A DNA stretch of 42,403 nt from EX4484-217-1 sp964496035 (GCA_964496035.1 CAZBXI010000008.1:1-42403); one strand, 5' to 3'; numbered from the stretch's first letter, positions 16,490 through 24,309 are shown. The notes: generated by a model from the sequence alone, not told the origin. Made by a program: numbers and translations.

Positions 16490-16738
16490 ATGAAAATAGA
16501 AGTCGACGTAGAAAGGCTATTAGCGAAACTAGGTAGCATAGGTATGTCTGAAAAAATGATATACACAATGTTATTGAAAAGTGCTAGCGAACTACCAGTA
16601 TGTTTAACAAAAGGTCTTCCTGAAAAATGCATTGCAGACATAGTTTTATGGGCGATAGTATACTCTAAGATTAAAGGTTTCGACATAGAATACTACTTAA
16701 ACAAGATCGTAAGAGAGTACTTAGAGAAGCTAGTTTAA
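16490..16738 (+). CDS. Small unrecognised helical protein
   Basis: 82 residues, acidic to neutral, with predicted helices throughout and two Cys (about 38 and 47). ATG 16490 begins 19 bases after the CitG-like gene, so the two are likely co-transcribed. There is no membrane helix and no motif that I recognise; the middle (CIADIVLWAIVYSKIKGFDI) is hydrophobic enough to be a buried helix. Confidence 0.65.
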   Translation: MKIEVDVERLLAKLGSIGMSEKMIYTMLLKSASELPVCLTKGLPEKCIADIVLWAIVYSKIKGFDIEYYLNKIVREYLEKLV

Positions 16739-16849
16739 CAGTTTCTCATATGGTTTTCCCCTAGATGTCCTCATACGACAACGCTACTCTACATTTGGTA
16801 ACAAAAAATATTTGTTTACTCAATACAGTATAGTAGGCGGTATAGTTTC

Positions 16850-17917
16850 TTGAAGAAGATACTCAGCAAAGTAAGGTTTAAAGTAGATTTAATAGCCGAG
16901 TATGAAGGTAAGAAGCTTCTAGATAGGCAGCTTGCTAGTCTTCTAAAAATAATTGACGAGGAGGGGTCAATACTTGCGGCATGTAAAATACTTAAAATAC
17001 CGTATTCAAGAGCTTGGGAGTCCTTAGCTAGAATTGAAAGAATATTAGGATTGAAAATTATTGAGGCAAGAAAAGGTGGAGCTAGGGGAGGAGGAACAAA
17101 ACTAACATCGCTTGGTAAAGAACTTCTAAACTACTACTTAAACCAGTTTAGGAAAATCGGTGTTTTTGAGAAGAAATACGTTAAACCTGAAATGCCTGAG
17201 TTAACAATTATTGGAAGCCATGACCCAGCATTGGAGAAGATAGTTGAATTGCTTAAGTCTAGAGATATGGTTAAGAACATTGAAGTTTCATGGGTTGGTT
17301 CAGCAGGCGGATTAGCTTCTATAATGCTTAATGAAGCAGATATTGCTGGAACACACCTATACGACCCTGAAACAGGAACATACAACATACCATACCTTAA
17401 GAAGTATTGGTTAGAGAACAAGGTAGCCGTTATTAGAGGATATAATAGGGAGCTTGTATTCGCCTTCAGAAAAAATATAGAATTTAAGGGTGTTGAAGAC
17501 CTCTTCACAGGGAAACTTAGGTTAGCAAATAGGGTTCTAGGTTCCGGAACTAGGTCCTACCTGGATAACCTACTTTACAGAGCGTCTTTGAAACTCGGGG
17601 TAAGTCCAAGTATTACCCCCGATATTATCCCTGGATATAACATCGAATATAAGACCCACTATAACGTAGCTAGAGCTATTGTAGAAGGTAATGCAGATGT
17701 TGGTTTAACTCTAAGATATGTTGCTGAACAGTATGGTTTAAAATGTAAGCACGTTTGCTGGGAAAAATACGATTTTGTTGTTAGGAAAAGCAGATTAAAT
17801 AAGAAATCTGTAAAACTTTTCATAGATACTATTAGAAGCGAAAATGTAAAAAAGTTAGTAAATAGTTTAGTAGGCTATAGAGTAGATGAAAATATTGGAG
17901 AAATAATTTACCCCTAA
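16850..17917 (+). CDS. ModE-like regulator with periplasmic-binding-like sensor domain
   Basis: 355 residues. The N-terminal winged helix (about 20-100) has the ModE/LysR-type sequence ILAACKILKIPYSRAWESL and a Gly-rich wing, KGGARGGGTKLT. The C-terminal 240 residues match the PBP-like effector family: IGSHDPALEKIVELL, WVGSAGGLASIM, AGTHLYDPETGTYNIPYL, GSGTRSYLDNLL and ADVGLTLRYVAEQY. Proteins of this design sense molybdate, tungstate or a related cofactor-linked ligand. An FdhD-like gene 6 kb away agrees with Mo/W metabolism, but no molybdate transporter is in view. Start is TTG 16850, with AGGCGGT eight bases before it. AAAAATATTTG at 16804-16814 may be its TATA box. Confidence 0.82.
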   Translation: MKKILSKVRFKVDLIAEYEGKKLLDRQLASLLKIIDEEGSILAACKILKIPYSRAWESLARIERILGLKIIEARKGGARGGGTKLTSLGKELLNYYLNQFRKIGVFEKKYVKPEMPELTIIGSHDPALEKIVELLKSRDMVKNIEVSWVGSAGGLASIMLNEADIAGTHLYDPETGTYNIPYLKKYWLENKVAVIRGYNRELVFAFRKNIEFKGVEDLFTGKLRLANRVLGSGTRSYLDNLLYRASLKLGVSPSITPDIIPGYNIEYKTHYNVARAIVEGNADVGLTLRYVAEQYGLKCKHVCWEKYDFVVRKSRLNKKSVKLFIDTIRSENVKKLVNSLVGYRVDENIGEIIYP

Positions 17918-18880
17918 CTATAATTTCTTAGCTTTTTCAAGAACACGTTCACTAAAATACTTCATCATCTCAAATCTTCTCTTACCCGGAAAAACTAGTA
18001 TGAAGTGCTTTATTCCAGCCTCCACATACCTTTCCATTCGCTCTAAAATATCATCTGGAGTACCCTTTAACGCATTTTCTATGTAAAGCTGCTGAATTAC
18101 ATGCTGCAATTTATCACCTTTAGGAACTATTTCTAAATATTCCTTCAATATGGATTCTGCTTCATCCCTTGTCTTACCTATGAAAACATATAGTTCAAAC
18201 GTTTTCTCTAGCTCCTTAAAACTTCTACCTATCTCTTCACAATACTTTCTAAGAACGCCAAGTTTATGTTTAACTTCTTCAGGGCTTAAAGCACCGTAAT
18301 TCCATCCATTAGCTTCTCTAGCAACAATTTTCAACATTACCTTTTCACCACCAGTACCTACAATTATCGGTGGATGGGGTTTTTGAATAGGCTTAGGTTC
18401 AAAAGGTGCGTTTTCAAGATTAAAATACTTACCCTTAAAACTTACCCTACCCTTGCCCGTCCATAGCTTCTTCATAAGCTTTATAGCTTCCTCAAACATT
18501 TCTATTCTAACTCTAAGAGAAGGCATGGGTAAACCATAGGCTTTAGCTTCATCCCCGTACCATCCAAGACCAAGCCCCATAGTGAATCTTCCATTAGAAA
18601 TCCTATCCACCATAACAGCTAACTTAGCTAAAATCACAGGGTGTCTGTATAGAATATTAGAAACCATTGTTCCAAGCATTATCCTCTCAGTTTTCTCAGC
18701 TAAAATCGATAAAAGAACCCAACCTTCAAGTGTAGGTTTCTCGCAGCTTAACTGCCAAGGCATTAAATGGTCTTCAACCCATAGCGAATCGTAACCTAAA
18801 TTCTCTGCTTGAACACCAAAATGTAAGGCTTCTCTAACATCAACATCGTAAATAGGTAAAACAACACCGATCTTAACCAC
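17918..18880 (-). CDS. Luciferase-like, probably F420-dependent oxidoreductase
   Basis: 320 residues of the bacterial-luciferase TIM-barrel family (LLM class). Typical segments are LGYDSLWVEDHL, ERIMLGTMVSN, NGRFTMGLGLGWYGDEAKAYGLP and PPIIVGTGGEKVMLKIVAREANGWN. Archaeal members mostly use coenzyme F420, for example methylenetetrahydromethanopterin reductase or alcohol dehydrogenase relatives. The exact substrate cannot be read. GTG 18880 is chosen because GGTG at 18887-18890 lies six bases upstream; the TTG at 18892 would add four residues. It converges on the ModE-like gene with no gap. Confidence 0.88.
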   Translation of the reverse strand: MVKIGVVLPIYDVDVREALHFGVQAENLGYDSLWVEDHLMPWQLSCEKPTLEGWVLLSILAEKTERIMLGTMVSNILYRHPVILAKLAVMVDRISNGRFTMGLGLGWYGDEAKAYGLPMPSLRVRIEMFEEAIKLMKKLWTGKGRVSFKGKYFNLENAPFEPKPIQKPHPPIIVGTGGEKVMLKIVAREANGWNYGALSPEEVKHKLGVLRKYCEEIGRSFKELEKTFELYVFIGKTRDEAESILKEYLEIVPKGDKLQHVIQQLYIENALKGTPDDILERMERYVEAGIKHFILVFPGKRRFEMMKYFSERVLEKAKKL

Positions 18881-18962
18881 ATTTAACACCAAGACAATTA
18901 TTAAAATAGCTTGATATGCTTAAATTTTACCATAAATTACTTATTATAACTTAATATTATAA

Positions 18963-18992
18963 AGTTTATATATTAGTTTATATAGTTTATAT
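18963..18992 (+). repeat. Three AGTTTATAT repeats in the vapBC promoter
   Basis: AGTTTATAT occurs at 18963-18971, 18975-18983 and 18984-18992, within 55 bases of the antitoxin ATG. The copies are spaced 12 and 9 bases apart and overlap any TATA box (TTTATATA). A repeated site here is the expected place for autoregulatory binding by the antitoxin/toxin complex, although AT-rich promoters can show such repeats by chance. Confidence 0.5.
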
Positions 18993-19017
18993 TGTTGAAC
19001 TTAATGAAGGTGTTTAA

Positions 19018-19248
19018 ATGACGAAAACAATAGCAATAAAAGACTCAGCATATAAGAAGCTCAAGGAAATAAAGGATAGAATTAAAGCTGAAAGCTATAG
19101 TGAAGTAATAATGTTCCTGATAGAAAATTATGAGAAATTCAGATTACTAAAGATCAAGGCTACTATTAATGAGCTCAAATTAAGTGATGACGAAATTAGG
19201 AAAGTAAAGAAAATAATAAGCGAGCTTAGGGAAAGGAAGTGGTGGTGA
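19018..19248 (+). CDS. VapB-type antitoxin (archaeal PF02697/UPF0330 family)
   Basis: 76 residues. The N-terminus MTKTIAIKDSAYKKLKEIK and AESYSEVIMFLIENY form the strand-helix-helix of a ribbon-type DNA-binding antitoxin, and the C-terminal charged helix would wrap the toxin. AGGTG at 19008-19012 lies five bases before the ATG. The stop is immediately followed by the ATG of the PIN toxin. It should neutralise the toxin and repress its own promoter, probably at the AGTTTATAT repeats upstream. Confidence 0.85.
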   Translation: MTKTIAIKDSAYKKLKEIKDRIKAESYSEVIMFLIENYEKFRLLKIKATINELKLSDDEIRKVKKIISELRERKWW

Positions 19249-19665
19249 ATGCAGAGCGGCGTCTTGGACACTTCAATAATAATTGAAATTTTAGATAAGG
19301 CAAATCATAGTCTTCTTGAACACTTATTGAATAGGTATGAAATAATTTACATACCATGGATTACAATGTACGAGTATCTTTACGGACATAAATACCTAAA
19401 TAAACCTATAGATGTAAGGAAAAAAGCATTAGAGGAACTAGGGATAATAGTCTGGATGAACCAAGAAATATTGGCGAAAGCTCTTGAACTCGATATAAAC
19501 CTGCATAGGAGAGGTAAGCCAATACCTTTCTCGGACATTCTAATTGCAGCTATAGTTTTTTATTTAAATGCTGAATTAGCAACATTAGATGTAAGACATT
19601 TTAAGGATATCCCCGGCATAAGAGTATATATTCCTAGGAGCTTCATTCATTCAGCTCCTAGCTGA
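19249..19665 (+). CDS. VapC-type PIN ribonuclease toxin
   Basis: 138 residues with the four acidic PIN residues Asp7 (VLDTS), Glu42 (YEYL), Asp96 (FSDILIAA) and Asp114 (TLDVRHF). PIN toxins cleave RNA, often tRNA or rRNA, in a metal-dependent way when the antitoxin is lost. GGTG inside the end of vapB and the zero-base gap give tight coupling. The last 15 bases overlap the convergent winged-helix frame on the other strand. The active site is intact. Confidence 0.88.
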   Translation: MQSGVLDTSIIIEILDKANHSLLEHLLNRYEIIYIPWITMYEYLYGHKYLNKPIDVRKKALEELGIIVWMNQEILAKALELDINLHRRGKPIPFSDILIAAIVFYLNAELATLDVRHFKDIPGIRVYIPRSFIHSAPS

Positions 19666-19944
19666 GATATTCACGATATTTTCTTCAAACACTACTAGGC
19701 CTTGAGATGTAAGTTTTTTAGCTGCCATAACAACCCAGTATGGGTGCACTTTTAGTTTATCAGCTAACTCTCTTACTGTAGCTGTTTTACTTTTACGTAT
19801 GATTTCTAGTAGTTCATATGAAATATTATCTATTACGACTTCGGGATGCGTGTTGATATAGTCAACAACCTTTACTGCTTCATCAATACTTATTCCTAAA
19901 GTTTTAGCTACATCCCTAACCCTAATCGTTAACGGAAATTCTCC
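19651..19944 (-). pseudogene. Second winged-helix half, out of frame with the upstream HTH gene
   Basis: A minus-strand frame is open from 19977 to a TGA at 19651-19653 and encodes a clear winged-helix-like sequence: VRDVAKTLGISIDEAVKVV, then TVRELADKLKVHPYWVV and AKKLTSQGLVVFEE. It has no ATG, GTG or TTG near its beginning and overlaps the end of the 19922-20338 HTH gene in the +1 frame. Removing one A from the AAAA run at 19945-19948 would fuse the two into a tandem winged-helix protein of about 220 residues. It may be a frameshifted gene, an assembly indel, or a coupled gene with a non-AUG start. Confidence 0.6.
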
Positions 19945-20338
19945 TTTTCTTTCTCTTAGCTTTAAGATACTGTAATGTTAAATTCTCCATTTCCCTCTCA
20001 TATTCTTCAACACCAACTTCTTCAATACGTGTTAATGCGTGAATATTCACTGTTAAAACAATTTTATTTGAGATCAAGCTGTACTTTTTAATTATACGTC
20101 CTCCAATACTTTCTGTTTCAACTTTAACTAAGCCAGCGTTAACAAGGTCTTCTAAGTGTGAAAGGACAGTTGAAATTTTAACTTTAAGTTTTTCAGCAAG
20201 CTTGGAAGCCGTTAATGGTTTTCCTTCAGAGAGTATTTTGAGTATTTCAAGTTTAGGTCCACTGTTTAAGACGTTAATTATCCTTCTAACAATTAACTGT
20301 CTATCTTCAGGAATAACTATTGCTTCATTAGGGTTCAT
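19922..20338 (-). CDS. Winged-helix transcriptional regulator (ArsR-like)
   Basis: 138 residues. A central winged HTH is visible: PKLEILKILSEGKPLTASKL, then LKVKISTVLSHLEDLVNAGLV, and a wing VETESIGGRIIKKYSL. The C-terminus ends in a basic stretch (KAKRKKRR) just where a second winged-helix domain continues in another frame, so this ORF may be only the first half of a longer protein. The ATG overlaps the TGA of the adhesin-like gene (ATGA), so the regulator is co-expressed with that surface protein and may control the operon. Confidence 0.8.
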   Translation of the reverse strand: MNPNEAIVIPEDRQLIVRRIINVLNSGPKLEILKILSEGKPLTASKLAEKLKVKISTVLSHLEDLVNAGLVKVETESIGGRIIKKYSLISNKIVLTVNIHALTRIEEVGVEEYEREMENLTLQYLKAKRKKRRISVND

Positions 20339-21198
20339 TTCCTAATCCCTATTTGGAAACCTCCACCAGAAACATCTATGCTTAATAATAACTTCTTAGC
20401 AGCTTTATCAAATCCTTCATCAACATATGTTTTCGTCTCAGAAGTCCCTCCTAAAGACAATACTTCTACTCCATTAATTTCTACTGTGCTTCCGCCGCCC
20501 GAGATAGCGGCATTAACTTTTACTTTAGCATCCATGTTTTCTATATCTATTTTTCCTCCACCACCGCTAACGTGAATATCTATTTTTGCTTCTCCAACAT
20601 AGTTACCGTAGCTTAGTTCCCCTGAAAACCCTCCACCATAAACATTAATACCTATAATAGAATTTCCTAGTTCTCTAAGGTTTAGCTCTACCCCTCCACC
20701 TGTTACCTTAATATTACATACTTCAATATTTGCAGCGTTGATGTCTACACGAAACCCTCCACTGCTAATCGCTCCTGAAATTTTCTTGATTAATTTGGTA
20801 GGTATGTAGATTTTCACCAAGTGATTTGCAATGTCTACGTAGAATGTGTTATTGTGAAAACTTAGTCTATAACACTTATACTTCTTTGTTTTAGGCCCTG
20901 TAAAGAGCATGAAGAACATTGGAAACTCGTATATTTCAACTTTAATTTCGTTCTCTTTTTCAGATTCTAAAATTTCGACTCCACCACTACTGACATCTAG
21001 CACTATTTCAAATTCTTCAGAAACATTGAATGTTTCAGATGTTTCATACTTCAACTTACCAATAAATGGGAATTGAAACATAGTTTCTGGTATTTCAGCA
21101 GATTTAGCCATAGAGTATGCTACTATCGGCGCTACTAAGCCTAGGATTATTGAAGCCAATACAACTATGCCAACTATTTCCTCTTTCCTTAAAACCAT
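20335..21198 (-). CDS. Membrane-anchored beta-repeat protein (DUF4097-like putative adhesin)
   Basis: 287 residues. After one N-terminal membrane segment (about 8-30) the protein is a run of short beta strands with repeated SGG/GGG turns: VSSGGVEI, ISSGGFRVDI, VTGGGVELNL, VYGGGFSGEL, VSGGGGKIDI, ISGGGSTVEI and VSGGGFQIGI. This fits a DUF4097-type right-handed beta solenoid facing the cell exterior, often called putative adhesin without proof. GGTGAT five to six bases before the ATG overlaps the stop of the Yip1-like gene, so translation is coupled. Confidence 0.8.
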   Translation of the reverse strand: MVLRKEEIVGIVVLASIILGLVAPIVAYSMAKSAEIPETMFQFPFIGKLKYETSETFNVSEEFEIVLDVSSGGVEILESEKENEIKVEIYEFPMFFMLFTGPKTKKYKCYRLSFHNNTFYVDIANHLVKIYIPTKLIKKISGAISSGGFRVDINAANIEVCNIKVTGGGVELNLRELGNSIIGINVYGGGFSGELSYGNYVGEAKIDIHVSGGGGKIDIENMDAKVKVNAAISGGGSTVEINGVEVLSLGGTSETKTYVDEGFDKAAKKLLLSIDVSGGGFQIGIRK

Positions 21199-21204
21199 AC
21201 TACA

Positions 21205-21641
21205 TCACCACATCATGAACATGAAAGGTAAAGCCATTAAGAACGGTATGAGCGAAAGCACTATTAGCGGTAGTATAACTGAAGCTAAACCTCTACCTAA
21301 GCTTATACCATATGCTTCCGATACCCCTACTGAAGCAATTATAATCCATAGTATTACTGAAACAAGTGATCCAACTACAAGTAAGCCTATTGAAATAAGG
21401 AAGTTAGTAAACAACCCTATAAACCCTAAGATCACATAGATGAAGAACGAAACAATAGCATAACCTAGAACAATAAATGCTTTCTCAACATCACTTTTAC
21501 CTCCGAAAATTTTAGCAAAAACATGGGTTAGCAGCCCTAGAATAAGCCACAATATTACACTACCAATTACCATACCTGCAATAGATATTAATCCCAGAAA
21601 AGCAGATAGAACACCGCCAAATCCTCCTATAAAGGTGAAAC
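21205..21641 (-). CDS. Yip1-family membrane protein, C-terminal part after a -1 frame change
   Basis: This frame supplies about 145 residues with four or so membrane helices and the Yip1-type segment ILWLILGLLTHVFAKIFGGK followed by VEKAFIVLGYAIVSFF. It opens just before the stop of the 21627-21815 ORF, with no start codon until an ATG at 21573 that has no ribosome-binding site. Joined to the upstream ORF by a -1 shift at GGGTTTT (21648-21642), the two give a protein of about 200 residues, the usual Yip1 length. A Yip1 protein would be an integral membrane protein of unknown role in archaea. Confidence 0.72.
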
Positions 21642-21815
21642 AAAACCCATAAATCTAATCGCGACATTAGCTATCGTTACTAAAGATAAAACAGTCACCA
21701 TTACTAAGAGAATAAGCGCTGACTGCAATAACCCTCTTTTCTCAGCGAAAATTATTTTAAACGTCTGTCTAGGAGATGTTATTAAGCCTCCTAAGTCGGC
21801 TAATATGTCAATCAC
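21627..21815 (-). CDS. Yip1-family membrane protein, N-terminal part
   Basis: 62 residues. LITSPRQTFKIIFAEKRGLLQSA followed by a membrane helix (about 31-52) is the typical beginning of Yip1-like proteins, in which a SP-x-x-TF motif precedes the first helix. The ORF ends early at TAG 21627, and the remaining helices lie in the -1 frame. Start GTG 21815 has no visible ribosome-binding site, but ATTTATATATAG at 21847-21858 lies at TATA distance upstream on the minus strand, so the transcript leader would be short. Confidence 0.65.
   Translation of the reverse strand: MIDILADLGGLITSPRQTFKIIFAEKRGLLQSALILLVMVTVLSLVTIANVAIRFMGFVSPL
21642..21648 (-). other. GGGTTTT heptamer, possible -1 frameshift site
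   Basis: On the minus strand the zero-frame codons are ATG GGT TTT, so the heptamer splits as G_GGT_TTT, a perfect X_XXY_YYZ slippery site. The zero frame stops at TAG 12 bases later (21629-21627), while the -1 frame stays open into the rest of a Yip1-like protein. The two frames coexist only over about 28 bases, and the heptamer lies inside that window. Loss of one T from a TTTTT run, in the genome or in the assembly, would give the same picture. Confidence 0.5.
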
Positions 21816-21846
21816 TAGGTTTTATCTTACATTAAAGAAAAATCTA

Positions 21847-21858
21847 ACTATATATAAA
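21847..21858 (-). promoter_or_regulatory. TATA box for the Yip1/adhesin/HTH operon
   Basis: Read on the minus strand as ATTTATATATAG. It would place the transcription start near 21828, about 12 bases before GTG 21815. It is the only strong TATA-like stretch between the Yip1-like gene and the DUF1616-like gene. Confidence 0.5.
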
Positions 21859-21870
21859 TTTTTCTCTAGT

Positions 21871-22737
21871 TCAAATTGTAGGCTTAGTTACATTAATCCA
21901 TAAGTGAACCCATCTATTATGATATGCTAGTTCACCATATTCATTAATAGTCCATAGTTCAAAAATTAGTCTAACATTAGTTCCAGTCTTGTTAAGAGAC
22001 ACCGTTATGGGAATGGTAATGTTTGAATTGTGATTTAAAAGGACCTCATAACACCAAACAGGTTCGACATCAGCTGGTATAGTTTCATTCACAAAAGTTG
22101 TCATATTACCTATTTTCAAAAATACAACATACCACATAGGGTATCCCATATGATTACCTAGATAAATGTAAAGCTTGAATTTCTCACCAACAATAACCTT
22201 AGTTGGATAATCACCAATCTTCATCTTTGGACCTAAAAGCCCTATCTCTGAGAATGGCTCAACAACCCTACCTGAAATATAGACTTGAGCTATAGCGAAA
22301 ACACCGATGACAATTATTAAGGCTAAAACGACGGCGAAAACTTCAGGATCTGTAAGTAAACTCTTTCTCGCTGAAGTACTGGGATATACTTTATGCGTAC
22401 CTCTAACCTTAACCCATAAACGCCATATACTATAACGGTACTTAACATAAAATGCTACAAGAAAACCTACCAAAACTGCTGCCGAAACTAAAAACATTAT
22501 AGTATAGGTTAGCTGAGTATTTGCAGCAGCTTCCCCTAAAACAATTGCCTCCTTTGTTACGTTAGAAAGCTTACTTGCAACGCCTACTATTTCTCCTTTT
22601 CTCGCTAAAATTAGTAGCTCATTAAAGCGATTAATAAGTTCTGAAACGTTAGCCCCTTTCCTACTAGCTTCCAAAATAGCCCTATATGCTTCTAGAAAGT
22701 ATTTACCATAGTCACCATAGATTACTAGGTATACCAA
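21871..22737 (-). CDS. DUF1616-like C-terminal half: membrane protein with extracellular domain
   Basis: 288 residues. A helical N-terminus (about 1-75) is followed by membrane helices at about 78-102 and 145-168, then an exterior beta domain. The segment EIGLLGPKMKIGDYPTKVIVGEKFKLYIYLGNHMGYPMWY matches the C-terminal half of DUF1616 proteins (LGP, DYPT, VGE, N-H). The membrane half of DUF1616 is encoded separately by the divergent gene at 22841. Start TTG 22737 has GAGGAT six bases upstream. Surface-associated, otherwise unknown. Confidence 0.75.
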   Translation of the reverse strand: MVYLVIYGDYGKYFLEAYRAILEASRKGANVSELINRFNELLILARKGEIVGVASKLSNVTKEAIVLGEAAANTQLTYTIMFLVSAAVLVGFLVAFYVKYRYSIWRLWVKVRGTHKVYPSTSARKSLLTDPEVFAVVLALIIVIGVFAIAQVYISGRVVEPFSEIGLLGPKMKIGDYPTKVIVGEKFKLYIYLGNHMGYPMWYVVFLKIGNMTTFVNETIPADVEPVWCYEVLLNHNSNITIPITVSLNKTGTNVRLIFELWTINEYGELAYHNRWVHLWINVTKPTI

Positions 22738-22840
22738 GACCTAATCCTCGTATCGGCTCAATTGCATGTAAAACGTTATTGAAAATAGTTATTTAAATGT
22801 TAAGCTATAATCACATAGTGTGGTTTAAGAGGAAAAGGTT

Positions 22841-23419
22841 TTGAAAAAACTAGAAGAAGTCATTAAGAAAGTAGCTAGGGAAAGGAAAGGTGCTAGACTT
22901 TCAGAGTTTATTAAGGAAGTAGCTTCAAAAGCGAAAATAAGCTATGATAGAGCCTCATATTATACCTACTTGGCTTGGAAGAAAGGGATCATAGACGTAC
23001 TGCCTGAAAAGCTTCCTAAAACATTTCCTCAATACTTTCTAAGCATAGAATCACTATGGTTTCACATACTATTTGTCTTCGTGGTTTCAACAATACTACT
23101 TGCATTATACGTTACAAAACCACCTCTAATTTACCTTAGATACGTTTTTGGAAGCTTATACGTACTCTACGCCCCGGGAGCCGTTCTTCTTGAAGCACTA
23201 TATCCTAGAGGAGAAGAATTAGAGCCATTAGAAAGATTAGCGCTGAGTATAGGCTTAAGCTTAGCTCTTGTCCCTTTGGTTGGTTTAATTCTAAACTATA
23301 CTCCATGGGGTATTAGACTGGTTCCCATAATAATTTCTCTTGCACTATTAACCTTATCATTAGCAATAATAGCTCTTTACAGAAAATATACATACTTCAA
23401 ACTTAAATTCCTAACCTAA
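22841..23419 (+). CDS. DUF1616-like N-terminal half: HTH-like head plus membrane domain
   Basis: 192 residues. The first 60 form a helical, winged-helix-like head (LSEFIKEVASKAKISYDRASYYTYLAWKKGIID). Four membrane helices follow with the DUF1616 core: RYVFGSLYVLYAPGAVLLEALYPRGEELEPLERLALSIGLSLA and LILNYTPWGI. The exterior domain that normally follows is missing and sits on the divergent neighbouring gene. Start TTG 22841 with GAGG eight bases upstream. The pair presumably forms one membrane complex; this is inferred from the family. Confidence 0.78.
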   Translation: MKKLEEVIKKVARERKGARLSEFIKEVASKAKISYDRASYYTYLAWKKGIIDVLPEKLPKTFPQYFLSIESLWFHILFVFVVSTILLALYVTKPPLIYLRYVFGSLYVLYAPGAVLLEALYPRGEELEPLERLALSIGLSLALVPLVGLILNYTPWGIRLVPIIISLALLTLSLAIIALYRKYTYFKLKFLT

Positions 23420-23470
23420 ACTAAGACCTATGAGGTAAAATAGCGTTTTTAACACATAACATTACTTGTA

Positions 23471-23479
23471 TATATTTAA
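23471..23479 (+). promoter_or_regulatory. TATA box upstream of fdhD-like gene
   Basis: TATATTTAA sits so that a start site 25 bases downstream falls near 23500, just before the GTGGAGG ribosome-binding region at 23503-23509. It is the only TATA-like run in this short intergenic gap. Confidence 0.5.
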
Positions 23480-23517
23480 CTGGCTCATACGAAAATTTAA
23501 CCGTGGAGGCATTGAAC

Positions 23518-24309
23518 GTGGGATCTCTATATGAACATCACGAAGCTATTAGAGTAAGCATAGTCAATGGAAAAATGTTTACTGAAAAAGTTGAGGAGTT
23601 ACTGGTTAAAGAACATGCTATTGACATCTACATTCATGGGATCCCATTTAGAAGGTACTTCATATCACCGGGCATGGTTAAGGAGTTCATTTACGGTAAT
23701 CTAATATCCTTAGGAGTAATAAATAGCGTTGATGACGTTGAGAAAATAGAGTTTGTAAATAACATTGCTAAGGTTCACTTGAAAATTAAGCCTCAACTAT
23801 TTGAGAAATTAGCAATGAGCTATGGAGTTCTTTGCGAAGAAAAGCAATTAACACGCACATTCGAGGGTAAGGTGAAATCTAATGTCAAAATATCAGCAAC
23901 AAGCATACTTGAGGCCTTAAAGAAATTCCATGAAAAAGCACATGTTTTCAAAATTACAGGCGGTGTACACTCAGCAGCTCTCTTCAGAATAAACACTGTT
24001 GAACCTATAATCTATGTAGAGGATATTGGAAGACATAATGCAATAGATAAGATTGTAGGTTGGGGTTTTCTAAGAAACATAGATTTTGGTAAAACATTTA
24101 TTTTAACCTCAGGTAGGGTTTTCCTAGACTCCGTTATTAAAGTAGCTAAAGCAGGAATACCAATAATAGTCTCTAAGTCCGCACCAACACTTAACGCAGT
24201 ACTTTACGCTGAACGAAACAATATTACGCTAATAGGATTCGCTAGAGGAAGAAGATTTAACGTATATTCATGTTACTGGAGAATTCTTGACCTAAATAAC
24301 ATAACCTAA
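23518..24309 (+). CDS. fdhD: FdhD-family sulfurtransferase-like protein
   Basis: 263 residues with FdhD signatures: FKITGGVHSAALF, EDIGRHNAIDKIVGW, ILTSGRVFLDSVIKVAKAGIPIIVSKSAPT, and the ending LIGFARGRRFNVYS. FdhD moves sulfur from a cysteine desulfurase to the molybdenum/tungsten cofactor of formate dehydrogenases. The catalytic CGVCG-type loop is altered: the matching place reads YGVLCEEKQL with a single Cys (residue 111 counted from GTG 23503), so the usual Cys pair is missing. GTG 23518 is preferred because GGAGG at 23505-23509 lies eight bases before it. No formate dehydrogenase is in the window. Confidence 0.87.
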   Translation: MGSLYEHHEAIRVSIVNGKMFTEKVEELLVKEHAIDIYIHGIPFRRYFISPGMVKEFIYGNLISLGVINSVDDVEKIEFVNNIAKVHLKIKPQLFEKLAMSYGVLCEEKQLTRTFEGKVKSNVKISATSILEALKKFHEKAHVFKITGGVHSAALFRINTVEPIIYVEDIGRHNAIDKIVGWGFLRNIDFGKTFILTSGRVFLDSVIKVAKAGIPIIVSKSAPTLNAVLYAERNNITLIGFARGRRFNVYSCYWRILDLNNIT

